Assembly (NCBI RefSeq): GCF_003967075.1
Contig: NZ_AP018664.1
Location: 1,426,001 to 1,490,000, forward strand
DNA from: Sphingobium amiense
Lineage (GTDB): Bacteria; Pseudomonadota; Alphaproteobacteria; Sphingomonadales; Sphingomonadaceae
Reading direction: 5' to 3'
Length of the DNA: 64,000 nucleotides
Both the position numbers and the translations under genes were made by a program. Numbering within the stretch: the first letter of the stretch is position 1; every line of letters begins with the position of its first letter. The notes under the pieces are model-generated. The model did not search any database. It was not told the origin of the DNA and worked only from the letters and a program-made list of their open reading frames with translations. Below, one piece after another: positions 1 to 10,265 of the stretch.

Positions 1-1
1 A

Positions 2-412
2 GAAAAGCTTGGCACGCTGCTCGATGCCATCGTCGGCCGCCTCGCCGGGCCCTCGCATTGGAGTACTGCCGTGCTGGTTCGGGAACTTGCGGCGCCGTCC
101 GCGCATTTTGCCGTCCTGCGCGACGAGGAAGCGCCGCCCAAGCTTCGCGTCGCGCTGCGGATATTGAGCGACGTGAGCGGGATACCCATCGGCGCGCCGG
201 AACTGCTCTGCTGCCTGATCAGCGTGGCCGCGCCATGCGCCATGCTGCTGATCGCCGGCGATAACCTGCCCGCACCGGGCAGGGACATATTGCGGATCGA
301 TCGCCGGGCGCTGGCGGACCATTTGCATCGTTTCGCGCTCGCGGGCCTGAACGCTGCCGGGCAGGACTATCGCGCGCGCCATGAGGAAGACAATGCCCAA
401 TTGCCAGCCTGA
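2..412 (+). CDS. TetR/AcrR-type regulator, C-terminal part (cut by window edge)
   Basis: The reading frame is open from the first bases of the window, so the start and the DNA-binding domain lie outside it. The visible 136 residues look like the ligand-binding half of a CecR-type (DUF1956) TetR regulator: an early motif LVRELAAPS followed by helical segments rich in Leu and Ala. TetR proteins of this kind usually repress a neighbouring transporter or enzyme gene, but no such target is visible downstream; what follows is a broken phospholipase fragment. Its last codons overlap that fragment, so the 3' end may itself be a rearrangement junction. The family assignment rests on weak C-terminal similarity judged by eye. 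Confidence 0.55.
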   Translation, partial: EKLGTLLDAIVGRLAGPSHWSTAVLVRELAAPSAHFAVLRDEEAPPKLRVALRILSDVSGIPIGAPELLCCLISVAAPCAMLLIAGDNLPAPGRDILRIDRRALADHLHRFALAGLNAAGQDYRARHEEDNAQLPA

Positions 413-564
413 CATTCATCCGCGCCAATCCGGGCGGACAGCCGCATTTGTCTTTGGCTTCGTCTTCCTTCTGAAGGCAGTTCTTCGTCGGCTATGGCGA
501 GAATCTGTTCGACTATGACCGCAATGCGACACGCCTCAGGATCGGCGTGGTATTGGCGCGGTAG
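412..564 (+). pseudogene. Phospholipase A (OmpLA) C-terminal remnant
   Basis: In one frame the translation reads FIRANPGG, then about 13 residues, an in-frame TGA at 472-474, and then QFFVGYGENLFDYDRN up to the TAG at 562-564. Outer-membrane phospholipase A proteins end with a very similar block (GYGESLIDYN followed by a last beta strand). The spacing between the two blocks looks shorter than I expect in intact proteins, so a small internal deletion is likely in addition to the stop. No start or upstream beta strands remain; the upstream frame has a stop at 382-384. The piece is therefore a relic of a gene whose 5' part was replaced by the TetR gene. Confidence 0.6.
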
Positions 565-930
565 CCTTGGCGTCCTAGCCTCGTGTAAGGCTATAAAGCA
601 CCGAGAGCCGACAAGTAGGCACTGGATTGCCCAAAAATGCGATCTTGGCCCCTTTGGGGACTTTCCGTGAAATGCTAACCTGACATTGCGTTGTGGTCTC
701 CCCGCGCTGCCCGACGGGTCAGCGATCCATGCACTATTTCAATCAGAATGCTTCTGGCCGAGTGTGGCGCCCTTTTGCACCCTGTGGTCGCTGCATCGTC
801 CGATCATCTCAGAGTTATCGGAAGAGGAGGGGGAAGGGAGAAAGCGCAAGCCGTGGAGAGATCGCTGCCGGTAGCTCCATTTCCCCAATCGCGCCTCTGG
901 AGTCAGCAGACGGTCAGATTGGATGTTACC
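565..930. other. Non-coding stretch with no recognised feature
   Basis: I see no convincing gene here. Short open frames on both strands lack a recognisable domain and ribosome binding site. An open frame runs in from 691 into the AlpA-like gene, but only the part from 931 resembles a known protein. Base composition is more mixed than in the flanking core genes, in keeping with accessory or decayed DNA between the phospholipase relic and the tRNA-Lys site. Confidence 0.5.
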
Positions 931-1146
931 ATGCCTGACCTGCTCGCGTTCTCCGACCTGAAGGCGAAGGGCATTCCTTTCACCCGGCAGCATGTAGCAC
1001 GCCTGATCAAGCAAGGGCGGTTTCCCGCGCCGATAAAGTTGGGCGTCGGGACAAACCGCTGGATATCGTCCGAAATCGACGACTGGATCGATCTGCGTAA
1101 AGCCGATCGCGACGCATTATTGAAAGCGCGTGAGGCACGCGCCTAG
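931..1146 (+). CDS. AlpA-family excisionase/phage regulatory protein
   Basis: This 71-residue protein has a small winged helix-turn-helix of the AlpA/MerR-excisionase type: FSDLKAKGIPFTRQHVARL, then a Phe-Pro-Ala-Pro turn and the typical closing motif RWISSEIDDWIDLR. AlpA-like proteins bind DNA and act as excision factors or activators of a nearby integrase in prophages and integrative elements. The ATG at 931 is chosen because the domain begins directly after it and GGATG lies a few bases upstream. The gene points toward the 3' end of tRNA-Lys less than 300 bases away, but no integrase gene lies between them, so this is probably a survivor of an otherwise lost element. Confidence 0.75.
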   Translation: MPDLLAFSDLKAKGIPFTRQHVARLIKQGRFPAPIKLGVGTNRWISSEIDDWIDLRKADRDALLKAREARA

Positions 1147-1434
1147 GACCGCAGGGGCAATTCGCCCATCGCCAACGGTGTAGAACAGCCTCTGGCTGAA
1201 CTCCGCGCGTTATCTGAACACGCGAATCGCCCGTACCCGCGGTGCATCCATGCGGGTGCCAGTCATGTCGTGACGGGATGCGGCCCCCGGGCATCAGCTG
1301 TGCCGGCACTTTTTTGAACATCCTGGAGCCGCGCATCACATGGAATCTGTAGCGCAGTTTGTAGCGCAAAACGCAAAAAGAGAAAATCACCTTGCGGCGA
1401 TTTCCTTGCATACTATTGATTTCACTAGAGAATT
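1147..1434. other. Probable integration scar next to tRNA-Lys
   Basis: No gene is visible. Two copies of TGTAGCGCA lie 12 bases apart at 1348-1356 and 1360-1368, followed by an A-rich stretch that runs to the 3' end of the tRNA-Lys gene. Direct repeats close to a tRNA 3' end resemble integrase arm sites of elements that insert at tRNA genes. Together with the AlpA gene on the same side this suggests the end of an integrative element whose integrase has been deleted. This is inference: no second copy of the tRNA 3' end is visible in the window. Confidence 0.35.
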
Positions 1435-1510
<76 letters not shown>

Positions 1511-1615
1511 ATCGGCCGGGGCAGGAACCGCCGGCGAGGTCGGGCTGTTAGCAGGCGGCTTGTGCTTTGCAAACAGAAAATCGCGGGTGCAGGGAATTTT
1601 CCGGGTTTGCCCGCG

Positions 1616-2728
1616 TCACGCCCAGTGGCCGGGATTGGCCCTGCGTCTGCCTGACCGGTCGATCGCCATGATGACGCCGACGCACAGCATCACCGTCAGC
1701 ATCGAGGAGCCGCCATAGGACATGAAGGGCAGGGGAATGCCGACCACCGGCGCCAGCCCCATGACCATCATCAGGTTGATGGCGACGTAGAAGAAAATCG
1801 TGGTGGTGAGGCCTGCCGCCGCCAGCCGCGCGAACTTGTCCTGCGTGCGCACCGCCACCTGTATGCCCCAGCGGAACAGCAGGAGGAAGGCGAGGATCAT
1901 CAGCGTGCCGCCGACCAGCCCCCATTCCTCCGCCATGGTGGCGAAGACGAAATCGGTGTGGCCCTCAGGCAGATAGTCGAGATGGCTCTGCGTCCCCTGC
2001 AGGAAGCCCTTGCCCCAGAAACCGCCCGACCCGATGGCGATCTTCGACTGGCTGATATGATAGCCCGCGCCCAGCGGATCGCTTTCGGGATCGAGGAAGA
2101 TGAGGACGCGGTTCTTCTGATAATCGTGAAGAAAGCTGAACGCGATGGGGATGGCGGCAGCGCCCGCCAGACCTGTGCCGATGAACAGCCGGAGCGGCAA
2201 CCCGGCGAGGAACATGACGGTGACGCCGCCCGCCGCGATCATCGTCGCGGTGCCGAGGTCGGGCTGGATCAGCACCAGCGCCCATGGCACGCCAATCAGC
2301 ACCAGCGCAGGCCAAATCGCGTTCCACCGGCGTATCTCTCCCACCGGCAGCATGGCGTAGAAGCGGGCGATGGCCAGCACGATGATGGGCTTCATGAATT
2401 CGGACGGCTGCAACTGCATGAAGCCAAGGTTGATCCATCGCTGGCTGCCACCCGCGACGCCGCCGATCAGTTCGACGAGAAACAGCGCCGCCAGCACCGC
2501 GCCATAAGCGGGAAAAGCGTAACGGGCGAAGACCTGCACGGGCACGCGGCTCAGCACCAGCGCCATGATCGAGAAAATGACGAAGCGCACGCCCTGATTG
2601 ACGGCCCATGGCCGTATGTGGCCGCCCGCCGCGCTGTAGAGCACGACGGTGCCGAACAAAGCGATCGCGAACAATAGCGCCAGGATACGCCAGGGAAAGT
2701 CGGTGACGGGTCTGGGGACGATGCTCAT
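1616..2728 (-). CDS. rodA: Rod shape-determining SEDS protein RodA
   Basis: RodA is the SEDS-family peptidoglycan glycosyltransferase of the elongasome and works with PBP2 in the inner membrane. The 370-residue product has about ten hydrophobic segments. Family hallmarks include LQPSEFMKPI in the middle, a loop with the conserved QSKIAIGSGGFWGKGF region, and VVGIPLPFMSYGGSSM near the end. The start ATG overlaps the mrdA stop codon (ATGA), so translation is probably coupled. It is the last gene of the mreB-mreC-mreD-mrdA-rodA operon. Length and gene order are normal. Confidence 0.97.
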   Translation of the reverse strand: MSIVPRPVTDFPWRILALLFAIALFGTVVLYSAAGGHIRPWAVNQGVRFVIFSIMALVLSRVPVQVFARYAFPAYGAVLAALFLVELIGGVAGGSQRWINLGFMQLQPSEFMKPIIVLAIARFYAMLPVGEIRRWNAIWPALVLIGVPWALVLIQPDLGTATMIAAGGVTVMFLAGLPLRLFIGTGLAGAAAIPIAFSFLHDYQKNRVLIFLDPESDPLGAGYHISQSKIAIGSGGFWGKGFLQGTQSHLDYLPEGHTDFVFATMAEEWGLVGGTLMILAFLLLFRWGIQVAVRTQDKFARLAAAGLTTTIFFYVAINLMMVMGLAPVVGIPLPFMSYGGSSMLTVMLCVGVIMAIDRSGRRRANPGHWA

Positions 2729-4794
2729 GGCGCGTCCGTCGCGTTGGAGCCGGGCGGGGCGGGCAGGTCGCTGGCTTCAGGATCGGGCGCGGACGCCGGG
2801 GCCGCCGACGCGTCGGCAGCGGCGTTGGCCGCCTCGGGCGCAGCGGGTGGAGGCGCTTCGCCCTTCTCGATAGCCTTGGCGAGGCGGAATGCCGCCATCT
2901 GCTTCGCTTGCCGCTCTGCGGGCGTTCCGCCCCAGTCCTTTTCCAGCGTTTCCAGCTTTTCCATCGCCTTGGCCGGATCGAACAGATAGGACAGCGTATC
3001 GCTCGCGATCATCGGCGCGTCCTCGACCCGGTTGATGTGGCCGCCATGTTCGATGATGCAGGCGATGGCGTAGCGCGGATTGTCGAACGGCGCGAACCCC
3101 TGAAACAGGGCATGGTCGCGCAGCTTGAAGGGCAGCCCCGCATTGCCGCGCACGCCGCCGGCGCGCTCCGTCATGGTGATGCGGCGGACCTGCGCGGTGC
3201 CGGTCTTGCCCGCGATCATGACGCCGGGGATGGAGCTGCGCGCCGCGCCGCCCGTGCCCCCGCCGTTGACCACAGCGTTCATCGCGTCGCGGATGACGAC
3301 CAGATGCTCCTCGCTGACGCCGACCGGCTGCGGCGCGGCATGGGGGGCGCCGAACAGGAAGTTGGGCATCAACTGCTTGCCGGTGGCGAGGCGCGCGGCC
3401 ATCACCGCCATCTGGAGCGGGTTGATGAGCATATAACCCTGCCCGATGGTGGCGTTGACCGTGTCGTAGACCTGCCACTTCTGCTTGTATTTCCGCTCCT
3501 TCCACGCCGGGTCCGGCACGGTGCCGTAGCTCTGGCTGGGGAAAGGCAGGTCGAATTTCTGCCCCATGCCCACGCGCCGCGCCATGCTGGCGATGCGGTC
3601 CATGCCGATGCGCTGGGCCATCTGGTAGAAATAGATGTCGCAGCTCTGCGCGATTGCGCCGCGCATGTTGAGCGGGCCGTGGCCGCGCCGCTTATGGCAG
3701 TGGAACAAGGTGTTGCCGACACGGATCGCGCCGCCACAACTGACCGTCTCGGCCGGCGATATGCCCGCTTCCAGCAGCGCCAGCGCCACCATGGGTTTAA
3801 CGGTCGATCCGGGCGGATAGAGACCCTGCAACGTCTTGTTACGCAGGGGGACGTGATCGTCCTTCGACAGCATCTCATATTCCAGATGGCTGATGCCGTC
3901 GGAAAAGCTGTTGGGGTCGAAGCTGGGCATCGACGCGAGCGCCAGCACGTCGCCGCTATGACAGTCGATCACCACCACCGATCCGCTTTGGGTGGCGAGG
4001 CGGCGGCCGGCAAATTCCTGCAGCCCCGCGTCGATGGTCAGCTTGATTGACCGGCCCGGCGAATCCGGCCGGGTGGTGAGTTCACGCATGATCTTGCCGC
4101 GCGCCGTCACCTCGACGCGCTTGGCTCCGGGTTTGCCCGTCAACGGGCGGTCGAACGTCTTTTCAAGCCCGTCCTTGCCAACCTTGAACCCCGGCGTGAT
4201 GAGCAGGGGGTCGCGGCGCGCCTTGTAGTCTTCCGCCGTCGCCGCGCCGACATAGCCCAGCAGATGCCCGACCGCCGCCCCTGCGGGATAGTTGCGGGAA
4301 AAACCCTGACTGGGCGCAACGCCGGGCAAGTCGGGCAGGCGCACGCTGATCGCGGCATATTGGTCGTAACTCAGCTTGTCCGCCACCTGCACCGGGCGGA
4401 AACCGGCGGATTTCTCCAGCTCCTCGCGGATGCGGTCGACATCGTCCGTTTCCAGCTTCAGCAGTTGCGCGAGCTGCCTGATCGTCGCGTCGGCATCCAC
4501 CAGCCGCTGCGGGATCAGGTCGACGCGAAAGTCGGTGCGGTTGTTGGCGAGCGGGCGTCCGTTGCGGTCGATGATCCAGCCCCGACGCGGCGGAATGAGC
4601 GTCAGGTTGACCCGGTTGCTTTCCGACAGAAGGCTGTATTTCTCATTCTCCGCCACGCTGATCCACGCCATGCGGCCGATCAGGGTCGCGCCGATCAGAC
4701 CCTGAATGCCGCCGACCACCATCGCCCGGCGGCTGAAGGTCAGGGTCTGCGATGCTTCGGTGAGGGTCTTGCTCTTGAGGCCGGGAAACTTCAT
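2725..4794 (-). CDS. mrdA: Penicillin-binding protein 2 (elongasome transpeptidase)
   Basis: This 689-residue protein is the transpeptidase that crosslinks peptidoglycan during side-wall growth, paired with RodA. It has one N-terminal membrane anchor (about residues 24-46), a dimerisation domain, and the three active-site motifs S330-T-V-K, S384-C-D and K530-T-G. The start at 4794 is chosen because its ATG overlaps the mreD stop (ATGA) and gives a normal N terminus; the frame stays open further upstream but only as a shadow of mreD. The last 60 or so residues are a low-complexity Ala/Pro tail that is unlikely to be catalytic. Confidence 0.97.
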   Translation of the reverse strand: MKFPGLKSKTLTEASQTLTFSRRAMVVGGIQGLIGATLIGRMAWISVAENEKYSLLSESNRVNLTLIPPRRGWIIDRNGRPLANNRTDFRVDLIPQRLVDADATIRQLAQLLKLETDDVDRIREELEKSAGFRPVQVADKLSYDQYAAISVRLPDLPGVAPSQGFSRNYPAGAAVGHLLGYVGAATAEDYKARRDPLLITPGFKVGKDGLEKTFDRPLTGKPGAKRVEVTARGKIMRELTTRPDSPGRSIKLTIDAGLQEFAGRRLATQSGSVVVIDCHSGDVLALASMPSFDPNSFSDGISHLEYEMLSKDDHVPLRNKTLQGLYPPGSTVKPMVALALLEAGISPAETVSCGGAIRVGNTLFHCHKRRGHGPLNMRGAIAQSCDIYFYQMAQRIGMDRIASMARRVGMGQKFDLPFPSQSYGTVPDPAWKERKYKQKWQVYDTVNATIGQGYMLINPLQMAVMAARLATGKQLMPNFLFGAPHAAPQPVGVSEEHLVVIRDAMNAVVNGGGTGGAARSSIPGVMIAGKTGTAQVRRITMTERAGGVRGNAGLPFKLRDHALFQGFAPFDNPRYAIACIIEHGGHINRVEDAPMIASDTLSYLFDPAKAMEKLETLEKDWGGTPAERQAKQMAAFRLAKAIEKGEAPPPAAPEAANAAADASAAPASAPDPEASDLPAPPGSNATDAP

Positions 4795-5318
4795 GCCATC
4801 ACGCGCCAGCGGTCGACCCGCGCGCATTGCCGGACGACAAAGGGAAACAGCAATATCGTCCAGATCATCTGGGGGGCGATGAGGGCAAAGCGCACGGAAC
4901 CTCCGCCAGCGATCCTTGCGAAGAACAGGCCGCCGGAAAGACAGAAGATAACCGCGAGCGTCGCGATAAGCCAGTCCTGCCGATAACCGCGCCACACCAT
5001 GCGATGTTCGATGGCGTCGATGCCGATCAGGGTGACAGTCCACAGGAACATCGCCGATCCGATCGGCTGCCCGCTCAGCATATCGTCCATCAGGCCCAGC
5101 GGCACGCCGATCCACGCCCGCCACAGTTCCGGTCGCAGCAGCCGCCACGACAGCAGGATGAGCAGGCCGAAGGGCGGCATGACCGGCGACTGCGCGACGA
5201 GGGGCAGCGCCGTCAGCGCGCTGCCGATCAGGACGGTGAGGATGGGCGTCGCTTCCAGCCGGAAGCGCGACGGGTGCCGTCCGAGCCGTGGCACATGGTG
5301 CAGATGCGGGTCGATCAT
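4791..5318 (-). CDS. mreD: Rod shape-determining protein MreD
   Basis: MreD is a small inner-membrane protein of the elongasome. The product has 175 residues with about five or six hydrophobic helices, for example around the segment starting ILTVLIGSALTALPLV. The sequence is poorly conserved, as usual for MreD, and the call rests mainly on position between mreC and mrdA together with topology and size. Its start overlaps the mreC stop and its stop overlaps the mrdA start by the ATGA arrangement, which indicates tight translational coupling. Confidence 0.9.
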   Translation of the reverse strand: MIDPHLHHVPRLGRHPSRFRLEATPILTVLIGSALTALPLVAQSPVMPPFGLLILLSWRLLRPELWRAWIGVPLGLMDDMLSGQPIGSAMFLWTVTLIGIDAIEHRMVWRGYRQDWLIATLAVIFCLSGGLFFARIAGGGSVRFALIAPQMIWTILLFPFVVRQCARVDRWRVMA

Positions 5319-6235
5319 GGCGCGGGCGCGGCGCCGTTCGCGGCATTGTCCTGCGCGGCGACCGGCGTCGCGGCGGGGCCGGGAGGCGTCACCGCCTCCT
5401 CGAACACCCGTTCGACCACGACCGCGTCGACGCGCGCCGGATTGGCGAGCGGGACGCCATAGGCGATCTCGCCCTGTGCGCGCACGATGACCGCGACCGG
5501 AATATTTGGTTGATAGACGCCCCCGGTTCCCGAAGTCACCAGCAGATCGCCCGGCTTGAACGGGTTGCGCCCGGCCGTCAGCGCCCGGATCTCCAGCGAT
5601 CCGTCGCCAAGGCCGGTCGAGATGGCGGGGATATTGTCGCTGGCGCGGCGGACGGGCACGATGTTGCTGGTGTCGGTCAGCAGCAGCACGTCGGAGCTGT
5701 TGGGCGTAACGCTGTGGACCCGCCCGATCAGTCCTTCCGGCGCGCGCACGGGCATGCCGGTGCGGACACCCTGCCAGCTTCCGGCGTTGAGGCGTGCGAG
5801 GCGGCGCGCGCTGGTGGCCGACGACGAAATGAGCCGGGCGGTCAAAAGCTCGCTATTGTCCTCATCCACCAGCTTCAGCAGCTTCTTGAGGCGGATATTT
5901 TCCTGCGCGATGGCCTTGGCTTCGATGATGCGGTTGCGGTCCGCCTCGACCTGACGGCGCAGCGTCACATTCTGCGATCCCGCGCGCCAATAGGCGGCCA
6001 GAACCTCGTCGATGGAGCTGACACCGCTCACCATGGACTTCATCGCGACGGAGGCGGGGCGCGTGACTTCCGCCGCCGCGATGCGCAGCGCGGAAAAGCC
6101 GGTAGGATCGAAGATCGCGACGACCACCAGCAACAGGCCCGCCGCCGCCCCCGCAACCGCCACCACATAGCTGGCGAACAGGCTATATTGCGCCCTGCGG
6201 TTGATGCCAGGGCGTCGGCTGGGTGGCCGCGCCAT
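5315..6235 (-). CDS. mreC: Rod shape-determining protein MreC
   Basis: MreC is a bitopic inner-membrane protein whose periplasmic part binds PBP2 and helps activate it. The 306-residue product has a cytoplasmic start rich in Arg, one membrane helix at about residues 20-42, a coiled-coil stretch near residues 75-115, and the beta-rich MreC domain containing a block like GLIGRVHSVTPNSSDVLLLTD. The C-terminal tail is Ala/Pro rich. It lies 18 bases downstream of mreB and overlaps mreD. Confidence 0.95.
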   Translation of the reverse strand: MARPPSRRPGINRRAQYSLFASYVVAVAGAAAGLLLVVVAIFDPTGFSALRIAAAEVTRPASVAMKSMVSGVSSIDEVLAAYWRAGSQNVTLRRQVEADRNRIIEAKAIAQENIRLKKLLKLVDEDNSELLTARLISSSATSARRLARLNAGSWQGVRTGMPVRAPEGLIGRVHSVTPNSSDVLLLTDTSNIVPVRRASDNIPAISTGLGDGSLEIRALTAGRNPFKPGDLLVTSGTGGVYQPNIPVAVIVRAQGEIAYGVPLANPARVDAVVVERVFEEAVTPPGPAATPVAAQDNAANGAAPAP

Positions 6236-6253
6236 CGCTCAAAGCCCCTCCCG

Positions 6254-7303
<1,050 letters not shown>

Positions 7304-7458
7304 TTATCCTGTTTCGCCCGCCGTCCCCTCGCGCGCGTGCCGGGGCGAGGCGGTATGCTGTTCGCTCGTCCGCTCTCCCGGTTCCTTGCCCCTTGCAGCG
7401 CAAAAAATATGAGGTTCGCGGCTCGCGGAAAGCGCTCGCTTGGGCTAGTCCCTAATCA

Positions 7459-9243
7459 ATGTCAATACGCCGCCTGCCCGAACATCTGGTCAATCGTATC
7501 GCTGCCGGTGAAGTGGTCGAAAGACCCGCCAGCGCGCTCAAGGAAATCGTTGAAAATGCGCTCGATGCCGGGGCGACCCGTATAGCGGTGCGGCTGTCCG
7601 GCGGAGGGCTGGACCGCATCGAGGTGAGCGACGACGGATGCGGCATGGATTCGGCTGAAATGGCGCTCGCGCTGGAACGGCATGCCACGTCGAAGCTGCC
7701 GGACGACGCCATCGAAAATGTCGCGACGCTGGGCTTCCGGGGCGAGGCGCTGCCTTCCATCGCCAGCGTCGCGCGCCTTTCCATCGACAGCCGCCCGCGC
7801 GGCGGGGAGGGCTGGAACCGCACCGTCGACAACGGTCAGCTTGTGGCGGAAGGACCGGCGGCGCTGCCTCCCGGCACGCGTATCACGGTCGACCAACTGT
7901 TCGGCAAGGTGCCCGCCCGGCGTAAATTCCTGCGGTCGGCGAAGGCCGAATATGCCGCCTGTCTGGACGTGGTGCGGCGACTTGCGATGGCGCATCCTGC
8001 CGTTGCCTTCTCCGTCGAGCATGACGGGCGGCGCGTGCTGGGCGTGCAGGGCGGGGAAGCGCGGGAAGATCGCGTCGCCGCGCTCACCGACCGGCAATTG
8101 GCCGACAATCACGTCATCGTCAGCCTTGAGCGGGAAGGGGTGCGCCTGTCGGGCGTCGCATCGCTGCCGACCTACAACCGGGGCGTGGGCGATCATCAAT
8201 ATCTGTTCGTGAACGGGCGGCCCGTGCGCGACCGGCTGCTGATCGGTGCGGTGCGCGGAGCCTATGCCGACATGCTGGCGCGGGACCGGCATCCGGTGGT
8301 CGCGCTGTTCCTCGACGTGCCGCCCCATGAGGTCGACGTGAACGTCCATCCCGCGAAGACGGAGGTGCGCTTCCGCGATCCGGCGCTGATGCGCGGCATG
8401 ATCGTATCGGGCGTCCGGCGCGCGCTCGACGCGGAAGGATTTCGCGCGGTGCAGATGGCGGACCCGGCAGCGCTGGCGGCATGGCGGCCCGAGCCGGTGT
8501 CGCCCACCCCCATCGGCGCGATGCCGATCTTCGACGCGGCGGCGCGGCCTGTCAGCTACAACCCGCTGTTTCAGGGCGTCGCGGATCATCGCCCGTCCTT
8601 CACTACTCCGCCGCCGCAGGCCCGCGCCGAAACCGCCACCGCGCCCGCGCCCGAAGGCGCCAGCTTCCCGCTGGGCGTCGCGCGCGGGCAGGTAGCGCGC
8701 ACCTATATTGTGGCGGAAGCCGAGGACGGCCTCGTCATCGTGGATCAGCATGCCGCGCATGAGCGGCTGACGCTGGAGCGGATGCGGCGCGCGATGGAAG
8801 GGCAGGGCGTGGCAAGCCAGGCGCTGCTGCTGCCCGAAGTGGTGGAACTGGACGAACCGGCGTGCGACCGGCTGGAGGCGCGCATTGTCGAACTGCGCGA
8901 TTTCGGGCTGGAACTGGAGCGGTTCGGGCCGTCCGCGATGCTGGTGCGCGCGGCGCCCGCGATGCTGGGCCAGTCGGACGTGCAGGGGCTGGTATCGGAC
9001 CTTGCCGACGATCTTGCCGCCTATGATACGGCCCTGTCACTGAAGGAGCGGCTCGATCTCGTCGCCGCGACCATGGCCTGCCATGGATCGGTGCGGGCAG
9101 GACGGGTGCTGAGCGTCGCCGAAATGAACGCGCTGCTGCGCGAAATGGAAGTGACGCCGCGCTCCGGCCAGTGCAATCATGGCCGCCCGACATGGGTGAA
9201 GCTCGGCCATGGCGACATCGAAAAGCTGTTCGGAAGGAAATGA
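7459..9243 (+). CDS. mutL: DNA mismatch repair protein MutL
   Basis: MutL couples mismatch recognition by MutS to strand incision and removal. The N-terminal GHKL ATPase region shows EIVENALDAGAT, DDGCGM and GFRGEAL. The C-terminal dimerisation domain carries a metal-binding endonuclease motif, DQHA-x2-E-x4-E, at residues 429-440, together with later ACHGS and CNHGRP motifs. These identify a MutL that nicks DNA itself, as expected for bacteria without MutH. Length (594 residues) is normal. The stop overlaps the start of the next small gene. Confidence 0.97.
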   Translation: MSIRRLPEHLVNRIAAGEVVERPASALKEIVENALDAGATRIAVRLSGGGLDRIEVSDDGCGMDSAEMALALERHATSKLPDDAIENVATLGFRGEALPSIASVARLSIDSRPRGGEGWNRTVDNGQLVAEGPAALPPGTRITVDQLFGKVPARRKFLRSAKAEYAACLDVVRRLAMAHPAVAFSVEHDGRRVLGVQGGEAREDRVAALTDRQLADNHVIVSLEREGVRLSGVASLPTYNRGVGDHQYLFVNGRPVRDRLLIGAVRGAYADMLARDRHPVVALFLDVPPHEVDVNVHPAKTEVRFRDPALMRGMIVSGVRRALDAEGFRAVQMADPAALAAWRPEPVSPTPIGAMPIFDAAARPVSYNPLFQGVADHRPSFTTPPPQARAETATAPAPEGASFPLGVARGQVARTYIVAEAEDGLVIVDQHAAHERLTLERMRRAMEGQGVASQALLLPEVVELDEPACDRLEARIVELRDFGLELERFGPSAMLVRAAPAMLGQSDVQGLVSDLADDLAAYDTALSLKERLDLVAATMACHGSVRAGRVLSVAEMNALLREMEVTPRSGQCNHGRPTWVKLGHGDIEKLFGRK

Positions 9244-9731
9244 CGATGATGGGTCCGCTTCTGATGCTGGCAGCAGCCGCCGCCGCGCCCGACTGCGCGG
9301 TCGCCCCCTTTCTGCCGGTGCCCTGGACGAGCTGGACGCAAAGCTGGACGGCGACCGCCGGAACCCAGCCGAACGGCGCGCCTTCGCTGCTGCTGGGCAA
9401 GCCCGTCACTGCGACGCTCAGTCCGGCGAATTATCTGCAGTTCGCCGCCGATCCGGGGAAGGACGGCCGGCAGGGCTTCGGCGGCATCTTCACCCTGTCG
9501 GTCAGGCAGGCGGCGCGGATCGGGATCGCGCTTTCGGGACCGGCGTGGGTCGATGTGGTGACTGGAACGGCGGTGCAGGCGTCGGTCGATCATGGTCATG
9601 GGCCGGACTGCTCGGGCATCCGCAAGATCGTCTGGTTCGACCTTCCCCCCGGCCGCCATGTGGTGCAGATCGCGGGATCGAAGACCCGCGAAATCCGCGT
9701 CATGGCCGCCGACGCTCAGGCCAACCAGTAA
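9240..9731 (+). CDS. Hypothetical secreted protein
   Basis: I do not recognise a named family. The ATG overlaps the mutL stop (ATGA), which supports this start and suggests co-translation. The 163-residue product begins with a short hydrophobic Met/Leu/Ala stretch that looks like a signal peptide ending near AAAAP. The mature part is rich in beta-type residues and Trp and contains two Cys far apart, which might form a disulfide in the periplasm. No catalytic motif is obvious. Coupling to mutL probably reflects genome compaction and not a repair function. Confidence 0.75.
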   Translation: MTMMGPLLMLAAAAAAPDCAVAPFLPVPWTSWTQSWTATAGTQPNGAPSLLLGKPVTATLSPANYLQFAADPGKDGRQGFGGIFTLSVRQAARIGIALSGPAWVDVVTGTAVQASVDHGHGPDCSGIRKIVWFDLPPGRHVVQIAGSKTREIRVMAADAQANQ

Positions 9732-9738
9732 CGCCGGA

Positions 9739-10206
9739 TCAGGCGGGCCGGGTGCGCCACATCGCGATGGGGATCATCGTCAGCACCGGCTCGTCCTGCT
9801 GGTTGAAAAGTGTGACCTTGTTGCGGACGATGCCCATTTCCGGGCGGCTCTTCGACGCTTTCTTGTCGATCACCTCGTTGCGTCCGCGCAGCGTGTCGCC
9901 GGGGCGCACCGGGCGCAGCCAGCGCAGCTCATCGACGCCCATCGCGCCGAGGCTTGCCGCCTGACGGCCCGGCTCCTTCTGCATCGCGCGAACGAACATC
10001 TTCATGAACAGGGCGGTGGTATGCCAGCCACTGACGGAGATGGTGCCGAAATGGGTGGAGGCGGCGGCCTCGTCGGACAGGTGGAAGGGCTGCGGATCGA
10101 ACTCTGCGGCGAAGGCGACGGCTTCCTCGCGCGTGACCGTGATCGGGCCGAAATCGAAACTGTCGCCGACCGTCAGGTCTTCGAAATAGATGATGTCGTC
10201 GGCCAC
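9739..10206 (-). CDS. MaoC-like (R)-specific enoyl-CoA hydratase family protein
   Basis: The 155-residue product has a hotdog fold with the hydratase signature: YFEDLTVGD near the start and AEFDPQPFHLSDEAA with the catalytic Asp and His. Such enzymes hydrate trans-2-enoyl-CoA in fatty-acid or related CoA-ester metabolism. The GTG at 10206 is chosen because a strong AGGAAGGA ribosome site sits 8 bases upstream and the homology begins right after it; the open frame further upstream has no support. It is convergent with the preceding small gene, with a gap of only 7 bases. The substrate cannot be told from sequence. Confidence 0.88.
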   Translation of the reverse strand: MADDIIYFEDLTVGDSFDFGPITVTREEAVAFAAEFDPQPFHLSDEAAASTHFGTISVSGWHTTALFMKMFVRAMQKEPGRQAASLGAMGVDELRWLRPVRPGDTLRGRNEVIDKKASKSRPEMGIVRNKVTLFNQQDEPVLTMIPIAMWRTRPA

Positions 10207-10265
10207 GGCTGCATTCCTTCCTGTTGACGACGCACACCTAGGATCGGTTTCCGTTAACGTCAATG

